Notes: generated by a model from the sequence alone, not told the origin. A stretch of DNA of 64,000 bases from Acinetobacter zhairuonensis (GCF_022601715.1 NZ_JAKVIM010000010.1:62001-126000), one strand, 5' to 3'. Shown: positions 36,570-45,989, numbered from the stretch's first letter. Program-made: numbers and translations.

Positions 36570-36791
36570 TTAATCAGGTTTAATGTCATAAACCCAATTA
36601 CGAGCTTGTTTGTCTGTGATTGTTTCACAAACATAGTAATCATGATCCCAAGAGTCTTGATGAAAAATTTCCATTTTTCGATAAGTGACTTGTTTGCCAT
36701 TTTCGACACAAACAAAACTGTCACCTTGGTCTTTGACTTGAGTTCCATTAAGGAAACCACCAATACATAAAAAGCGGGATTGTTTGGTCAT
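36570..36791 (-). CDS. Small hypothetical protein (73 aa)
   Basis: MTKQSRFLCIGGFLNGTQVK opens a compact soluble protein with many aromatic and charged residues (HQDSWDHDYYVCETITD) and two Cys. Its composition looks like a real protein, unlike the overlapping frames. No family was recognised; similar short proteins occur in Acinetobacter and its phages. The ribosome-binding site is weak. It lies downstream of the large nuclease-like gene in the same direction. Confidence 0.55.
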   Translation of the reverse strand: MTKQSRFLCIGGFLNGTQVKDQGDSFVCVENGKQVTYRKMEIFHQDSWDHDYYVCETITDKQARNWVYDIKPD

Positions 36792-36889
36792 CGTTTAACA
36801 TCAACTTTTAAAACATTCAATCAGGTAAATGATTAAACAATTTATAGAAAGTGCTGTAAAGCTTAACCAAGAACAATCCTAATCCTCAA

Positions 36890-39004
36890 TCAAGAAGCAA
36901 GTCTACTCAGCATTTTTTCCATATAATGATCATAGTTATCTAATTGCTTTGACCAAAATGTATTTTTTTCAATTGATTCTAAAAATTGTATAGGATCAAT
37001 TTTCACTTCATCTTTTTCAATATCAAATTGCTCATCAACAAGTTTTTGCATAAATTCAGATTCACAATTTGATGTAATGATGACTTCATCTAAAGATACT
37101 TTTAAATGATCACCAAAATATTCATGATCAAACTCTAATGTTGTATCTATAATCCAAGAGTGAATAATTACATCATTAATGTTTCCAAAATGCTTACTTA
37201 GAAAGTGTCTTTTTATATATTCAACTTTATTATCTAATTGATAACTTGCTTTATTCAAAACGAAATTTTTATATTCATAAATTTCTTGAATACTACTTCT
37301 TATATATGTAGATTTCACTTCTGCTACAATCACATGATTCTCATACATAGCGATGAGATCTATTTCACCCGAATTACCCTCTGAAGGGACATACTGACAA
37401 AACACTTGAAAACCAATTTTTTCAAGTTTTTCAGCTAAATTAAGCTCAATTTGATCAGTTTCACTTTTTAACTCAAGACGGTTCTTATGTAGTTTACGTA
37501 CATAATTAATCATAGCTGTATTTAAATTCTGGAATGCCGTAAGCCATGGAAATTGAAAAATAAAATCATCTATTTTGTAAAATGGCTTTTGCATATATGT
37601 TGCCTGATCATTTAGATCATATAAATCACAAGTCCAAAATTTTAAGATGTGATTCATTTTTTTAATTTTTTCATTAGTACTACCTTCTACAATCCACGAA
37701 GACATTCTTTTAGATTTTTCTTGTTCTGTAGCAAATGTGAATGGCATACGATTTTCTCCAATCATAAAACCATACATCATTAATTTAGAAAGTGCTTCGA
37801 GATGTGAAGTTGATCGAGGTAAAAACTCCTCAATTTTTTGAATATGATCTTTTAAGTAATGGGCTTGTGATAAAGAAATTGTTTTCATTACATCAAATAA
37901 ATCTAATTCCACCTTATTTATCTTGAGTTCACAAATTCCATAAATTTGTTTTAGTTGTTCTTTCACACCAAAAGCTTTCGATAAAGCAATTGCATTAGCT
38001 TCTAAATTATCACCCGTCGGTAAAATTCTATAAATATAATCTGAATCAAATAATCTTTGACTGCCCACTATCAACCAGTAATTTAATAAAAGTGAGTGCT
38101 TTTCAAGCCAAGTATCTTTTACATTCCGTTGATTTAAATATGATAATGATTCATTTTTTAAAATATATTTTACAGTAGAGTCGAAACTAAAAGACTCTAA
38201 TACATTCCTTTTGTAATTTATAAGTTCAACTTTAATTGCTACTAACTTTTTAAATAAATCATATTGGGGTTTCAGCTCACTCGTCATTCCTTCACCGAGT
38301 AAGAAAGGAAGCATCTTAAATTTTAAAGCTAACGCTAAAGATTTTTCTGTTAATTTCTTTGTATTTTTCCTTGAAGTCTTAATAATCTCATCAAATGCCC
38401 TCCACACTACTTCAGCTGAATTTTTTTCTTCCGGGTCAAATTGATATGGCAATTGAAAAAAGTCTTTATTGGGCACTAAGTATTCATAAGCATATAAACT
38501 ACTGAAGCTCATAGCAGTAATTTGACCAATATTCAGCTTATTTTGTATATCTTCATAAACAGCTAATCTATGTTTATATTGTAGTTGTAAATGTGTGGCA
38601 GTCTGAATAAAGCCGCATAATTCTTCAGAATCAATTTCTTGTGAAATTTCCTTTAATATACCCCATGAATCATGCTCAGAATTGAGAATAATGCCAGAAT
38701 ATCGTACCGCTAAAATAAAACTCTGAATATCAAGTTTTAGATAATTTATACAAATATTTTTATCTGTAATTGTATATCGAATATACTGACTTAGAGCCAA
38801 AATATAATTCTCTTTCCTAACCTCATCAACTGTAAGTAGCTTAATAAAATTTGACTGCCAAAACATATCAAATTTATTTTTATAAGACTCAGTCTTAGGC
38901 TGTGAACTTTTATACAAAAGGTCTTGAACAATTTTTTCTTTTGCAATTTCAGAGCCATATTTTAAAAATAAACTTTCAAATTTTTCTTCGTAATAATTTT
39001 TCAT
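36890..39004 (-). CDS. Large protein with C-terminal PD-(D/E)xK nuclease-like domain
   Basis: The 704-aa protein has a long all-helical N-terminal part (about 1-510) with no recognised motif and a C-terminal nuclease core. E525 lies in a helix (ELNLAEKLEKIGF), D549 in GEIDLIAMYENHV, and E562/K564 in VAEVKST, the D-ExK pattern of NERD/Mrr-like restriction folds. Codon use is much more AT-rich than in acnB beside it, a sign of transfer. The start codon follows the acnB terminator U-tract directly and lacks a Shine-Dalgarno sequence. A role in defence or DNA processing is plausible but unproven. Confidence 0.72.
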   Translation of the reverse strand: MKNYYEEKFESLFLKYGSEIAKEKIVQDLLYKSSQPKTESYKNKFDMFWQSNFIKLLTVDEVRKENYILALSQYIRYTITDKNICINYLKLDIQSFILAVRYSGIILNSEHDSWGILKEISQEIDSEELCGFIQTATHLQLQYKHRLAVYEDIQNKLNIGQITAMSFSSLYAYEYLVPNKDFFQLPYQFDPEEKNSAEVVWRAFDEIIKTSRKNTKKLTEKSLALALKFKMLPFLLGEGMTSELKPQYDLFKKLVAIKVELINYKRNVLESFSFDSTVKYILKNESLSYLNQRNVKDTWLEKHSLLLNYWLIVGSQRLFDSDYIYRILPTGDNLEANAIALSKAFGVKEQLKQIYGICELKINKVELDLFDVMKTISLSQAHYLKDHIQKIEEFLPRSTSHLEALSKLMMYGFMIGENRMPFTFATEQEKSKRMSSWIVEGSTNEKIKKMNHILKFWTCDLYDLNDQATYMQKPFYKIDDFIFQFPWLTAFQNLNTAMINYVRKLHKNRLELKSETDQIELNLAEKLEKIGFQVFCQYVPSEGNSGEIDLIAMYENHVIVAEVKSTYIRSSIQEIYEYKNFVLNKASYQLDNKVEYIKRHFLSKHFGNINDVIIHSWIIDTTLEFDHEYFGDHLKVSLDEVIITSNCESEFMQKLVDEQFDIEKDEVKIDPIQFLESIEKNTFWSKQLDNYDHYMEKMLSRLAS

Positions 39005-39040
39005 AAAAAAATAAGGGCTGATTACTCAGCCCTTATTTTT
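39005..39040 (-). terminator. Terminator of acnB, abutting the nuclease-like gene
   Basis: AAAAATAAGGGCTGA (39007-39021) / TCAGCCCTTATTTTT (39026-39040) is a perfect 15-bp stem. Read leftward it ends in T7, immediately followed by the ATG of the next gene at 39004. Confidence 0.92.
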
Positions 39041-39068
39041 AACTCATTAAAACTTAATTATCAAACAA

Positions 39069-41708
39069 TTAAGTCAATTGAGCAGCAGCAATTTTCTTAG
39101 TATCTACTTTGTCAGCAGCATCTGTATATTCACCAATACGGTCGAAGTTCAAATACTTGTAGATATCTGAAGACATGCTGTCAATTTGCGCAGCATATTG
39201 TTGGTATTCTTCAGGAGTTGGTAACTTACCAAGAACCGCAGCTACAGACGCAAGCTCAGCAGAAGCTAAGTAAACGTTAGAACCTTGACCTAAACGGTTA
39301 GGGAAGTTACGAGTAGAAGTAGACACTACAGTCGTGTTTGGTGCTACACGTGCTTGGTTACCCATACACAATGAACAACCAGGCATTTCAGTACGTGCAC
39401 CAGCTTTACCATAAATGTTATAGAAGCCTTCTTCCATCAATTGGTGCTCGTCCATACGTGTTGGTGGAGCCAACCATAAACGAGTAGACAATGAACCGCT
39501 TGGTACTTTATCAAGTAACTGACCGGCTGCGCGGAAGTGACCAATGTTCGTCATACAAGAACCGATGAACACTTCATCAATTTTGTCGCCTTGAACGTCA
39601 GAAAGAAGTTTTGCATCATCTGGATCATTCGGGCAGCAAAGGATAGGTTCTTTGATGTCAGCAAGGTCGATTTCATACACTTTCGTGTATTCAGCATCAG
39701 CATCAGCTTTAAGAAGTGATGGGTTAGCCAACCAGTTTTCCATGTTTTCAACACGGCGAGCCATAGTACGTGCATCACCATAGCCTTGTGAAATCATCCA
39801 CTTAAGCATTGTGATGTTTGAACGTAGGTACTCAGCAACTTTCTCTTCAGAAAGCGTGATTGCACAACCAGCAGCAGAACGTTCAGCAGAAGCATCAGAA
39901 AGTTCGAATGCTTGTTCAACTGTCAAATCAGTTTCCATTTCTGACAAGTCGATTTCTAAGATACGACCAGAGAAGATGTTTTTCTTACCTTTTTTCTCAA
40001 CAGTAAGATCGCCTTCCTTGATTGCATAGTAAGGAATCGCATGTACAAGATCACGTAAAGTGATACCAGGCTGCATTTTACCTTTGAACTTCACAAGAAC
40101 TGACTCTGGCATGTCAAGTGGCATAACACCAGTTGCTGCAGCGAACGCTACAAGACCAGAACCCGCTGGGAATGAAATACCAATTGGGAAACGAGTATGC
40201 GAGTCACCACCAGTACCTACTGTATCTGGAAGAAGCATACGGTTTAACCAAGAGTGGATAATACCGTCGCCTGGACGTAAAGAAACACCGCCACGGTTCA
40301 TGATGAAGTCAGGAAGCGTGTGTTGCATTTGTACGTCAACTGGCTTTGGATAAGCAGCAGTGTGACAGAAAGACTGCATAACTAGGTCAGCAGAGAAGCC
40401 CAAGCAAGCTAAGTCTTTTAACTCGTCACGAGTCATAGGACCAGTTGTATCTTGAGAACCCACAGTCGTCATCTTAGGTTCACAGTAAGTACCAGGAATT
40501 ACGCCTTGACCTTCTGGAAGACCACATGCACGACCAACCATTTTCTGAGCTAAAGTGAAGCCTTTGCCAGTTGCAGCAGGTTGTACTGGAGTACGGAATA
40601 AAGTAGATGGTGCAAGACCTAAAGCTTCACGCGCTTTAGTTGTCAAACCACGACCAACGATTAAGTTGATACGACCACCAGCACGTACTTCGTCTAGAAG
40701 AACTGGAGTTTTAAGTTCAGATTCAGCAATTTGTTCGCCGTTTTTGAACGCAGTTACTTTAGCAGCAGCGTGATCAATCTTAAGAACGATTTCATCGCCC
40801 ATGTTCATGTTCGCAACGTCAATCTCTACAGGTAACGCACCAGCGTCTTCCATAGTGTTGAAGAAAATCGGAGCGATTTTAGAACCTAAGCAGAAACCAC
40901 CGTCTTTTTTGTTTGGAATGTGCGCGATTTCGTCACCGAAGAACCAAAGCACAGAGTTAGTCGCAGACTTACGAGAAGAACCAGTACCAACAACGTCACC
41001 CACGTAAGCAACTTGGTTGCCTTTCGCAATGAGTTCTTTAATTTGGTTAAGTGGACCAACTTCACCAGGAACTTCTGGGTTGATGCCATCACGTACGTTT
41101 TTCAACATCGCATTCGCGTGTAATGGGATATCTGGACGGCTCCAAGCGTCTTGAGCTGGAGACAAGTCATCAGTATTGGTTTCGCCAGTTACTTTGAATA
41201 CAGTAAGTTTGATTTCTTCAGGAACATCTTTACGGCTAGTGAACCATTCAGCATCAGCCCAAGATTGAAGAACTGCTTTCGCATTTTCGTTACCCGCTTT
41301 CGCTTTGTCAGCAACGTCATGGAATGCATCAAATACAAGAAGAGTTTTCTTTAACGCTTCAGCAGCTAAGCCAGCCAATTCAGCATTGTCTAAAAGCTCA
41401 ACTAGAGGTGCTACGTTATAACCACCAAGCATAGTGCCTAGTAAGTAAACCGCACGTTCTTTAGAAACTAATGGAGAAGTCGCTTCACCTTTTGCCAAAG
41501 CAGCTAAGAAAGCAGCTTTAACATACGCAGCTTGGTCAACACCCGCTGGAACACGGTTTTCTAGTAAATCAACTAAGAAAGCTTCTTCACCAGCTGGTGG
41601 GTTTTTTAATAGTTCAACTAATGCAGCTGTTTGAGCATCATCAAGTGGCTTCGGTGGGACCCCGAGTGCGGCACGTTCTTCAACGTGTTGGCGGTAAGCT
41701 TCTAGCAC
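39069..41708 (-). CDS. acnB: Bifunctional aconitate hydratase 2 / 2-methylisocitrate dehydratase
   Basis: TCA-cycle enzyme of 879 aa with the AcnB domain order: HEAT-like N-terminal region (MLEAYRQHVEERAALGVPPK), swivel domain, then domains 1-3. The 4Fe-4S ligands lie in VFIGSCMTNIGHF and in MPGCSLCMGNQARV. It converts citrate to isocitrate and also acts in the methylcitrate cycle. The start is GTG 41708, preceded by GAGG; homologues begin at the same residue (MLE.YR.HV). The gene is a single unit with a strong terminator. Confidence 0.96.
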   Translation of the reverse strand: MLEAYRQHVEERAALGVPPKPLDDAQTAALVELLKNPPAGEEAFLVDLLENRVPAGVDQAAYVKAAFLAALAKGEATSPLVSKERAVYLLGTMLGGYNVAPLVELLDNAELAGLAAEALKKTLLVFDAFHDVADKAKAGNENAKAVLQSWADAEWFTSRKDVPEEIKLTVFKVTGETNTDDLSPAQDAWSRPDIPLHANAMLKNVRDGINPEVPGEVGPLNQIKELIAKGNQVAYVGDVVGTGSSRKSATNSVLWFFGDEIAHIPNKKDGGFCLGSKIAPIFFNTMEDAGALPVEIDVANMNMGDEIVLKIDHAAAKVTAFKNGEQIAESELKTPVLLDEVRAGGRINLIVGRGLTTKAREALGLAPSTLFRTPVQPAATGKGFTLAQKMVGRACGLPEGQGVIPGTYCEPKMTTVGSQDTTGPMTRDELKDLACLGFSADLVMQSFCHTAAYPKPVDVQMQHTLPDFIMNRGGVSLRPGDGIIHSWLNRMLLPDTVGTGGDSHTRFPIGISFPAGSGLVAFAAATGVMPLDMPESVLVKFKGKMQPGITLRDLVHAIPYYAIKEGDLTVEKKGKKNIFSGRILEIDLSEMETDLTVEQAFELSDASAERSAAGCAITLSEEKVAEYLRSNITMLKWMISQGYGDARTMARRVENMENWLANPSLLKADADAEYTKVYEIDLADIKEPILCCPNDPDDAKLLSDVQGDKIDEVFIGSCMTNIGHFRAAGQLLDKVPSGSLSTRLWLAPPTRMDEHQLMEEGFYNIYGKAGARTEMPGCSLCMGNQARVAPNTTVVSTSTRNFPNRLGQGSNVYLASAELASVAAVLGKLPTPEEYQQYAAQIDSMSSDIYKYLNFDRIGEYTDAADKVDTKKIAAAQLT

Positions 41709-42441
41709 GGTTTATTCCTCTTTTTTAAAAAATTATCTATGAATTCCAGCTTTAGCAAAGCTTCACAGATAATATGGACAGCAAAATTCTACTAAAAATC
41801 CAGTCAAAAGTTAATGCAAGTAAAGTGTTTCTTCGTGATGCTCATTATTTTATAGCGAAATGATGCCGTTCAAATGAACGTAAAAATAATTCGACATGCT
41901 TTGCAATTACTTGAATAACATTTTAAGTGAATCAGGTATTAAAAAGGCAGCTTTGATATTGCCTGATTATCTTCAAAAAAGACATACCACCTTAGTGGAC
42001 TGTCATTTGTCTCAAATACGCTTGAACAGCGGCTTTGAAGCCTTTGGATTTGATTTGAATTTCATCTTGATGCAGCTAGATATGTTCTGCATTAGCAAAA
42101 AATGATTTTAACAGCATAAAACTTTGCGTCTGTATCAATTGGGGGTTGAATTTCAATCCGCCTCCCCTAGACTCAAAACCTAATGACTACCTTTAATCAC
42201 ATTACACCTTGCGCCATGTTCTACGAATAAATCGAGTTGTTCATATATACACCAATATGCATAGCCCCTCTTTTGATTGTTATTATTTGACCTCAATTAT
42301 TGTTTAAAAGTTATGGTTATTCGATACAGGACTGAGCACCCATTAAATTTTAATATTGCTTAGGCTATTTATTATTTTAATTAATTTCTAATAATACCCT
42401 TGTCTTAGTTCATAGACTCTTTAAGACCAATTTTGCATATT
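41709..42441. other. Long intergenic region upstream of acnB
   Basis: About 730 bases. The acnB promoter must lie in its left part. A plus-strand frame at 41896-42105 (69 codons) has no clear ribosome-binding site and unconvincing composition. The short hairpin CGTTCAAATGAACG lies near 41867-41880. Otherwise I see nothing. Confidence 0.4.
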
Positions 42442-42476
42442 AAAAAAAGCCTTGTGTAATTTATCCACAAGGCTTT
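42442..42476 (-). terminator. Terminator of the 119-aa lipoprotein gene
   Basis: AAAGCCTTGTG (42446-42456) / CACAAGGCTTT (42466-42476). Read leftward it runs into T7. Confidence 0.88.
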
Positions 42477-42527
42477 AGATTTACTCTTACACTAAAATAA
42501 GACTGCACTAAAAGAAAAGTAAAACAA

Positions 42528-42887
42528 TTAGAATTGTTTATACTCTGGCAACTTATCATGTGGTGTGGCTAAACACTTGTCTGTAATTTGCGCTTTAATT
42601 TGATCACGAGCAGCATCTTTATCTTTTTTGATTTGCTCTTCTGGCAGCGCATAAACTTGATCAATAATGTCTAAAATGAACTTTTTGGTAAATTCATCTT
42701 CAATCTTGTTGGCATGCTCAACAGCTTGCACTTTTTCAATTGCACTTTGACGATCTAGCATAATAGAACGTGCAGCATTACCCATACTGGTACAGTATCC
42801 ATGCCATTGTTCTTCAGGCGTCAATGGTTTCTTTTCAGAACATCCTACCAATGCTGCCATGACAGCCAACAAATAAACTTTTTTCAT
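42528..42887 (-). CDS. Small helical lipoprotein (119 aa)
   Basis: Signal peptide MKKVYLLAVMAALVGC with a lipobox (LVGC), then a charged, mainly helical domain with two further Cys (WHGYCTSMG and TDKCLAT) that could form a disulfide. GGAGAG precedes the start. No function recognised; such proteins are common in Acinetobacter genomes. It has its own terminator. Confidence 0.75.
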   Translation of the reverse strand: MKKVYLLAVMAALVGCSEKKPLTPEEQWHGYCTSMGNAARSIMLDRQSAIEKVQAVEHANKIEDEFTKKFILDIIDQVYALPEEQIKKDKDAARDQIKAQITDKCLATPHDKLPEYKQF

Positions 42888-42889
42888 GC

Positions 42890-43141
42890 TTACTCTCCAA
42901 TTTGCGCTCTATGATAGTCAAAGTTTCCAAAATGAAGAACCTTTCCCGACTTTAAATTTGAAAAAAGTCCGAATTTACTCCCTTTACTTTGAAAATTAGC
43001 TGCAACTTGCTTGGAACACTTATTGGCACAGTATATTCGTTCAACTACGATCAATTCGTAGCATGGCAGTTTAAATAAATGTAAAATCTCTGCCTTAAAA
43101 TGATTTGAGCGAAAGAATGAAACCGACCTTGGACCTTTCAT
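42890..43141 (-). CDS. Possible small Cys-containing protein (83 aa), weak
   Basis: An ATG frame ends two bases before the lipoprotein start. It contains LPCYELIVVERIYCANKCSK with a CxxxC cluster and a basic, glycine-rich end. There is no ribosome-binding site, and a terminator lies just upstream, so it may be an untranslated leader of the lipoprotein gene. Confidence 0.3.
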   Translation of the reverse strand: MKGPRSVSFFRSNHFKAEILHLFKLPCYELIVVERIYCANKCSKQVAANFQSKGSKFGLFSNLKSGKVLHFGNFDYHRAQIGE

Positions 43142-43159
43142 GGCTAGCTAAGTATCAAT

Positions 43160-43184
43160 AAAAAAGCCCATCAAATGATGAGCC
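43160..43184 (-). terminator. Terminator of the 67-aa membrane protein gene
   Basis: Read leftward: GCTCATCA-TT-TGATGGGC (one G-T pair) followed by T6. It lies 35 bases beyond the stop. Confidence 0.78.
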
Positions 43185-43218
43185 TCTCTATATTTAGAGT
43201 TTATTTAATATGCCAACT

Positions 43219-43422
43219 TTAATTGACCGAATGTATGTCTAATTCTTCATTTTTTGCCAATATCACAGAAGAAATAATTGGTATGCCCAAAATAAAAGGT
43301 ACAGCGAAGATCCAAAAGATCACGGTGTAGTGCGGATTGAAGAAGAATTGAATTACTATTGCCGCCAAGATTAATACTGAAAATAAAATCGCTGCAAAAC
43401 GCATTACAAATTTAATTGGCAT
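43219..43422 (-). CDS. Small membrane protein (67 aa), two helices
   Basis: MPIKFVMRFAAILFSVLILA begins a first helix (about residues 7-29), and a second spans about 34-55. A short charged tail follows. No family recognised. The ribosome-binding site is weak, but it has its own terminator and a coherent hydrophobic pattern. It is the last gene on the chromosomal side before the prophage border. Confidence 0.6.
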   Translation of the reverse strand: MPIKFVMRFAAILFSVLILAAIVIQFFFNPHYTVIFWIFAVPFILGIPIISSVILAKNEELDIHSVN

Positions 43423-43580
43423 AATGATTGTCGCTCAAAATTAGCTAGTCCATTTACTATACACCTACTTTTCTTAAGGTTTAATTGATTTTAGGTATCT
43501 AGTGCCTGTTATCTATAGATTTTCTTGATCTATGTAGCAGTAAAAAAATAGAACATCGAAATATTTGAATGAAAACAGTT

Positions 43581-43614
43581 AAAAATATAGCCTCTAGGTA
43601 GAGGCTATATTTTT
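43581..43614. repeat. Perfect 16-bp inverted repeat near the prophage border
   Basis: AAAAATATAGCCTCTA (43581-43596) and TAGAGGCTATATTTTT (43599-43614) are exact inverted copies around GG. With A- and T-runs outside, it has the form of a bidirectional terminator, but no gene ends next to it. It may be the remnant of a gene displaced by prophage insertion. Confidence 0.7.
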
Positions 43615-43748
43615 CAATATGGATAAATTAGAAGCGCCAGTTCTGAGAATGTTACTTTGCAATGAGTGTATTTCGCTGTAAATTGCTATAAGTAGCTGTA
43701 TTTGAATGCTTTGCATCTTGGCAACACTTCGCACTAACTATATATAGT

Positions 43749-43789
43749 AGTCTACATTTATAGTTCAACAGTCTACAAATCAGTCTACA
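43749..43789. repeat. Three direct copies of AGTCTACA
   Basis: Exact 8-bp copies at 43749-43756, 43770-43777 and 43782-43789, with starts 21 and 12 bases apart, in an AT-rich stretch. They resemble protein-binding arm sites or iterons at a prophage end. Confidence 0.6.
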
Positions 43790-43885
43790 TTTTTTCTACT
43801 ATGTATAAGTACCTTAAAGGATGGGTGAGATGATGAAGTATAGGCTCTACTTCTATATTGAACGCACATTTGAAATTGGTGCTAT

Positions 43886-43907
43886 AAAAAGCCGCCCTTA
43901 GGGCGGT
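43886..43907 (-). terminator. Leftward terminator at the prophage end
   Basis: Read leftward: CCGCCC-TAA-GGGCGG then C and T5. It lies about 180 bases beyond the stop of the Cys-rich protein gene and is the outermost phage-type terminator seen. Confidence 0.8.
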
Positions 43908-44089
43908 CATAACTACTTAATTAGTCTTTTTGCAGCAACTACAAACCCAAAACTGTTTTGAGATTTGATTGTTATTTTTCTATATACAACCACGTTAATT
44001 TAACCAAAACATATTATTCGGTTAATTGAAAAGTGATGAATAACACTCTCTCTTACCATCAGCATCATCACTCCTTTTCGTCAGTCATC

Positions 44090-44371
44090 TTATTTATTTC
44101 TATTTTTATAATCTCGGATCATCTCTTTTGTTACATCTTCAGGATAACAGATGGTTTCATAACCACCCGCTCTTGAATAAGCACTGCGCTTACCACAACG
44201 ACTGCCATTACGCGCAGTGTTGTATGGGCATGGGCAATTTCCTGAATAATTCTCAATAGATTCTTTAATAATCCGTTCTTTAATTGCTACATCACTCGTT
44301 GCATTGCCTTTAGCGGAAACATTACCTGAAACCAAAAGAACCGCAGATACAGCTAAAAGCAATCGCGTCAT
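44090..44371 (-). CDS. Secreted small Cys-rich protein (93 aa)
   Basis: Signal peptide MTRLLLAVSAVLLVSGNVSA, then a mature region of about 73 residues with the Cys pattern NCPCPYNTARNGSRCGKRSA and a later ICYPEDVT, so four Cys. The motif CPCPY...GRCGKRSAYS resembles small secreted proteins found in several proteobacteria and on plasmids. Role unknown. It lies at the prophage end facing outward, a position where moron or lysogenic-conversion genes are common. Confidence 0.75.
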   Translation of the reverse strand: MTRLLLAVSAVLLVSGNVSAKGNATSDVAIKERIIKESIENYSGNCPCPYNTARNGSRCGKRSAYSRAGGYETICYPEDVTKEMIRDYKNRNK

Positions 44372-44595
44372 AACTTCTCTCTATTTTTCAATAAACTAAG
44401 TGATATATTAATAGAAAAACATAACAAAAAGATACTACGATAGACTTTATAGCGTGAATAAGCATTTAACTATTAACGGTCATTTGATTGCATAAATAAG
44501 AGTAGATTTCAAATTCGTTTTAAAGTATTTCACTCAACTTGAGCATGTAAGCAGGTATATAATTCAAAGTAATGTTTTGAGTTAAAGACTTACGT

Positions 44596-45237
44596 ATGTG
44601 CTCAAATTACCTATTCCCAAGTAAAAGAAATTTGACACTTTTAGGTGTCGATACCAGTCAGTTTGATCTTGAGCTTAAGGATCATGTGTTCCCTTCTTAC
44701 CATGCCCCGATCATCTTGAATGGTTCAGATCACTTGGAACTTGATATCGCAAAGTTCGGCTTGCTACCAAGCTGGGCGAAAGAATTGAAGTTCAGCAGTC
44801 ATACTTATAATGCTCGTACAGAGTCTGTAGCAGATAAGCCAAGCTTTCGACATGCATGGAAGTACAGCAAGTTTTGTCTTGTGCCTGTGCAAGAGTTCTA
44901 CGAACCGAAATACATCAATGGTAAACCACACTGGTACACCATTAAGCGTGCAGATGATCAACCTTTCACTGTTGCAGGGATCTATGATGATGCGGTGATT
45001 AATGGCAATAATGTACGTTCCTTTTCAATGTTAACTATCAACTCTGACCATCACCCTTTTATGAAGCAATTCCATGCACCGAAGGATGAGAAGCGATCCA
45101 TCATCGTTATTCCAGAGCTGTACAGAAAAGACTGGCTAACCGCAGACCATGAACACGCGCATGAATATTTCTTTCAAATGCCCGATGAATTCGTCACATT
45201 TCCACGCGATGAGCAGAAACAAAACGTCTTATTCTGA
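44596..45237 (+). CDS. yedK: SOS-response-associated peptidase / HMCES-type abasic-site protein (YedK-like)
   Basis: Begins MCSNYL: Cys2 becomes the N-terminal residue and forms a thiazolidine crosslink with abasic sites in ssDNA. NARTESVADKPSF supplies the conserved Asn and Glu, and the His is expected in the HHPF-type region (SDHHPFMKQF). Length 213 aa. It protects abasic sites at stalled forks. It lies upstream of umuD and umuC, so all three can be induced together by DNA damage. The palindrome CTCAA-C-TTGAG at 44533-44543 may be an operator. Confidence 0.9.
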   Translation: MCSNYLFPSKRNLTLLGVDTSQFDLELKDHVFPSYHAPIILNGSDHLELDIAKFGLLPSWAKELKFSSHTYNARTESVADKPSFRHAWKYSKFCLVPVQEFYEPKYINGKPHWYTIKRADDQPFTVAGIYDDAVINGNNVRSFSMLTINSDHHPFMKQFHAPKDEKRSIIVIPELYRKDWLTADHEHAHEYFFQMPDEFVTFPRDEQKQNVLF

Positions 45238-45348
45238 CGCATCCTTGTTTATCCACAACTTTTTATATTTGAATTTTAAACGCTGTTAGTAATATCCTAT
45301 TTAGACAAATTCTACTTCCAAACACGCCTCGTAGCGTAGGAGTATCTC

Positions 45349-45975
45349 ATGTCTAAGAAGTTGCCTATCTACTTCTCTGACGACGCATGGTCATCTTTAC
45401 AAGAGCTCATGGGTCCAGAGGGGAAACCAAGCCCTACCATCAATACTGTGCTTGAACAAATCGCTGCTCAAAATGAACTTGTTGAGAAATTAGGGCTTAC
45501 TGCAGTCCTACCTAAATCAAAAGTATCAATACCTGTTTCGCTGGAACGAATCCCTGCAGGTCCAGCCTTCAGCACCAAGGATGAGCAAGACAAATCGCTC
45601 GATCTGAATGAGTTCCTGATTCACAACCCTATTTCTACTTTTATTGCTTATGTAGACAGTGAATCCATGCTTGATGCTGGTTTTGAGATCAACGATCCAA
45701 TCATTGTCGATCGCAGTATTGAAGCTAAACATTACGACATCGTGGTTGCCCTGATTGATAATAGCGCCTCGACCATTAAGCGGCTGATGATCACTAATAA
45801 GATGTCCAAGTCTGAAATCAAAGAGATCTTTGGCGATGAAGATTATCCACTTCCAGAACTCTGGTTAAAAGCTGAAAATCCTAATTACAATCACATCATC
45901 CCCGATGACAATCAGACGATTTCGGTTTGGGGTGTTGTGACTTTCAATTTAAAGCGCATTTATCACCGCTCATAA
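45349..45975 (+). CDS. umuD: UmuD-like S24 peptidase (polymerase V accessory / repressor type)
   Basis: The 208 aa exceed E. coli UmuD (139) because of an extended N-terminal region, as in Acinetobacter UmuD proteins. The self-cleavage site is A70-G71 (RIPAGPAFS), the nucleophile is S106 (SESMLDAG), and the general base is K144 (STIKRLM). AGGAG lies six bases before the start. It precedes umuC by 14 bases. In Acinetobacter, which lacks LexA, such proteins take part in SOS control and in forming Pol V. Confidence 0.9.
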   Translation: MSKKLPIYFSDDAWSSLQELMGPEGKPSPTINTVLEQIAAQNELVEKLGLTAVLPKSKVSIPVSLERIPAGPAFSTKDEQDKSLDLNEFLIHNPISTFIAYVDSESMLDAGFEINDPIIVDRSIEAKHYDIVVALIDNSASTIKRLMITNKMSKSEIKEIFGDEDYPLPELWLKAENPNYNHIIPDDNQTISVWGVVTFNLKRIYHRS

Positions 45976-45989
45976 TAAGAAGAATAACA

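Larger units (their letters stand above)
43423..44089. other. Intergenic region holding the probable left prophage border
   Basis: About 670 bases without a convincing gene. It holds the 16-bp inverted repeat (43581-43614), three copies of AGTCTACA (43749-43789) and a leftward terminator (43886-43907). The attachment core is probably here but cannot be fixed without the other end. Confidence 0.45.

Noticed and set aside
36539..36770. Two other frames overlapping the 73-aa small protein
   Set aside because: Their translations lack protein-like patterns; the 36570-36791 frame is the coherent one.
41896..42105. 69-codon plus-strand frame upstream of acnB
   Set aside because: No Shine-Dalgarno sequence, no recognisable protein features and no terminator; not enough to call a gene.
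43990..44026. TTAACC ... GGTTAA near the prophage end, considered as a third dif or attachment site
   Set aside because: With a 6-base core one arm matches fairly but the other fits only about 4 of 11 positions.
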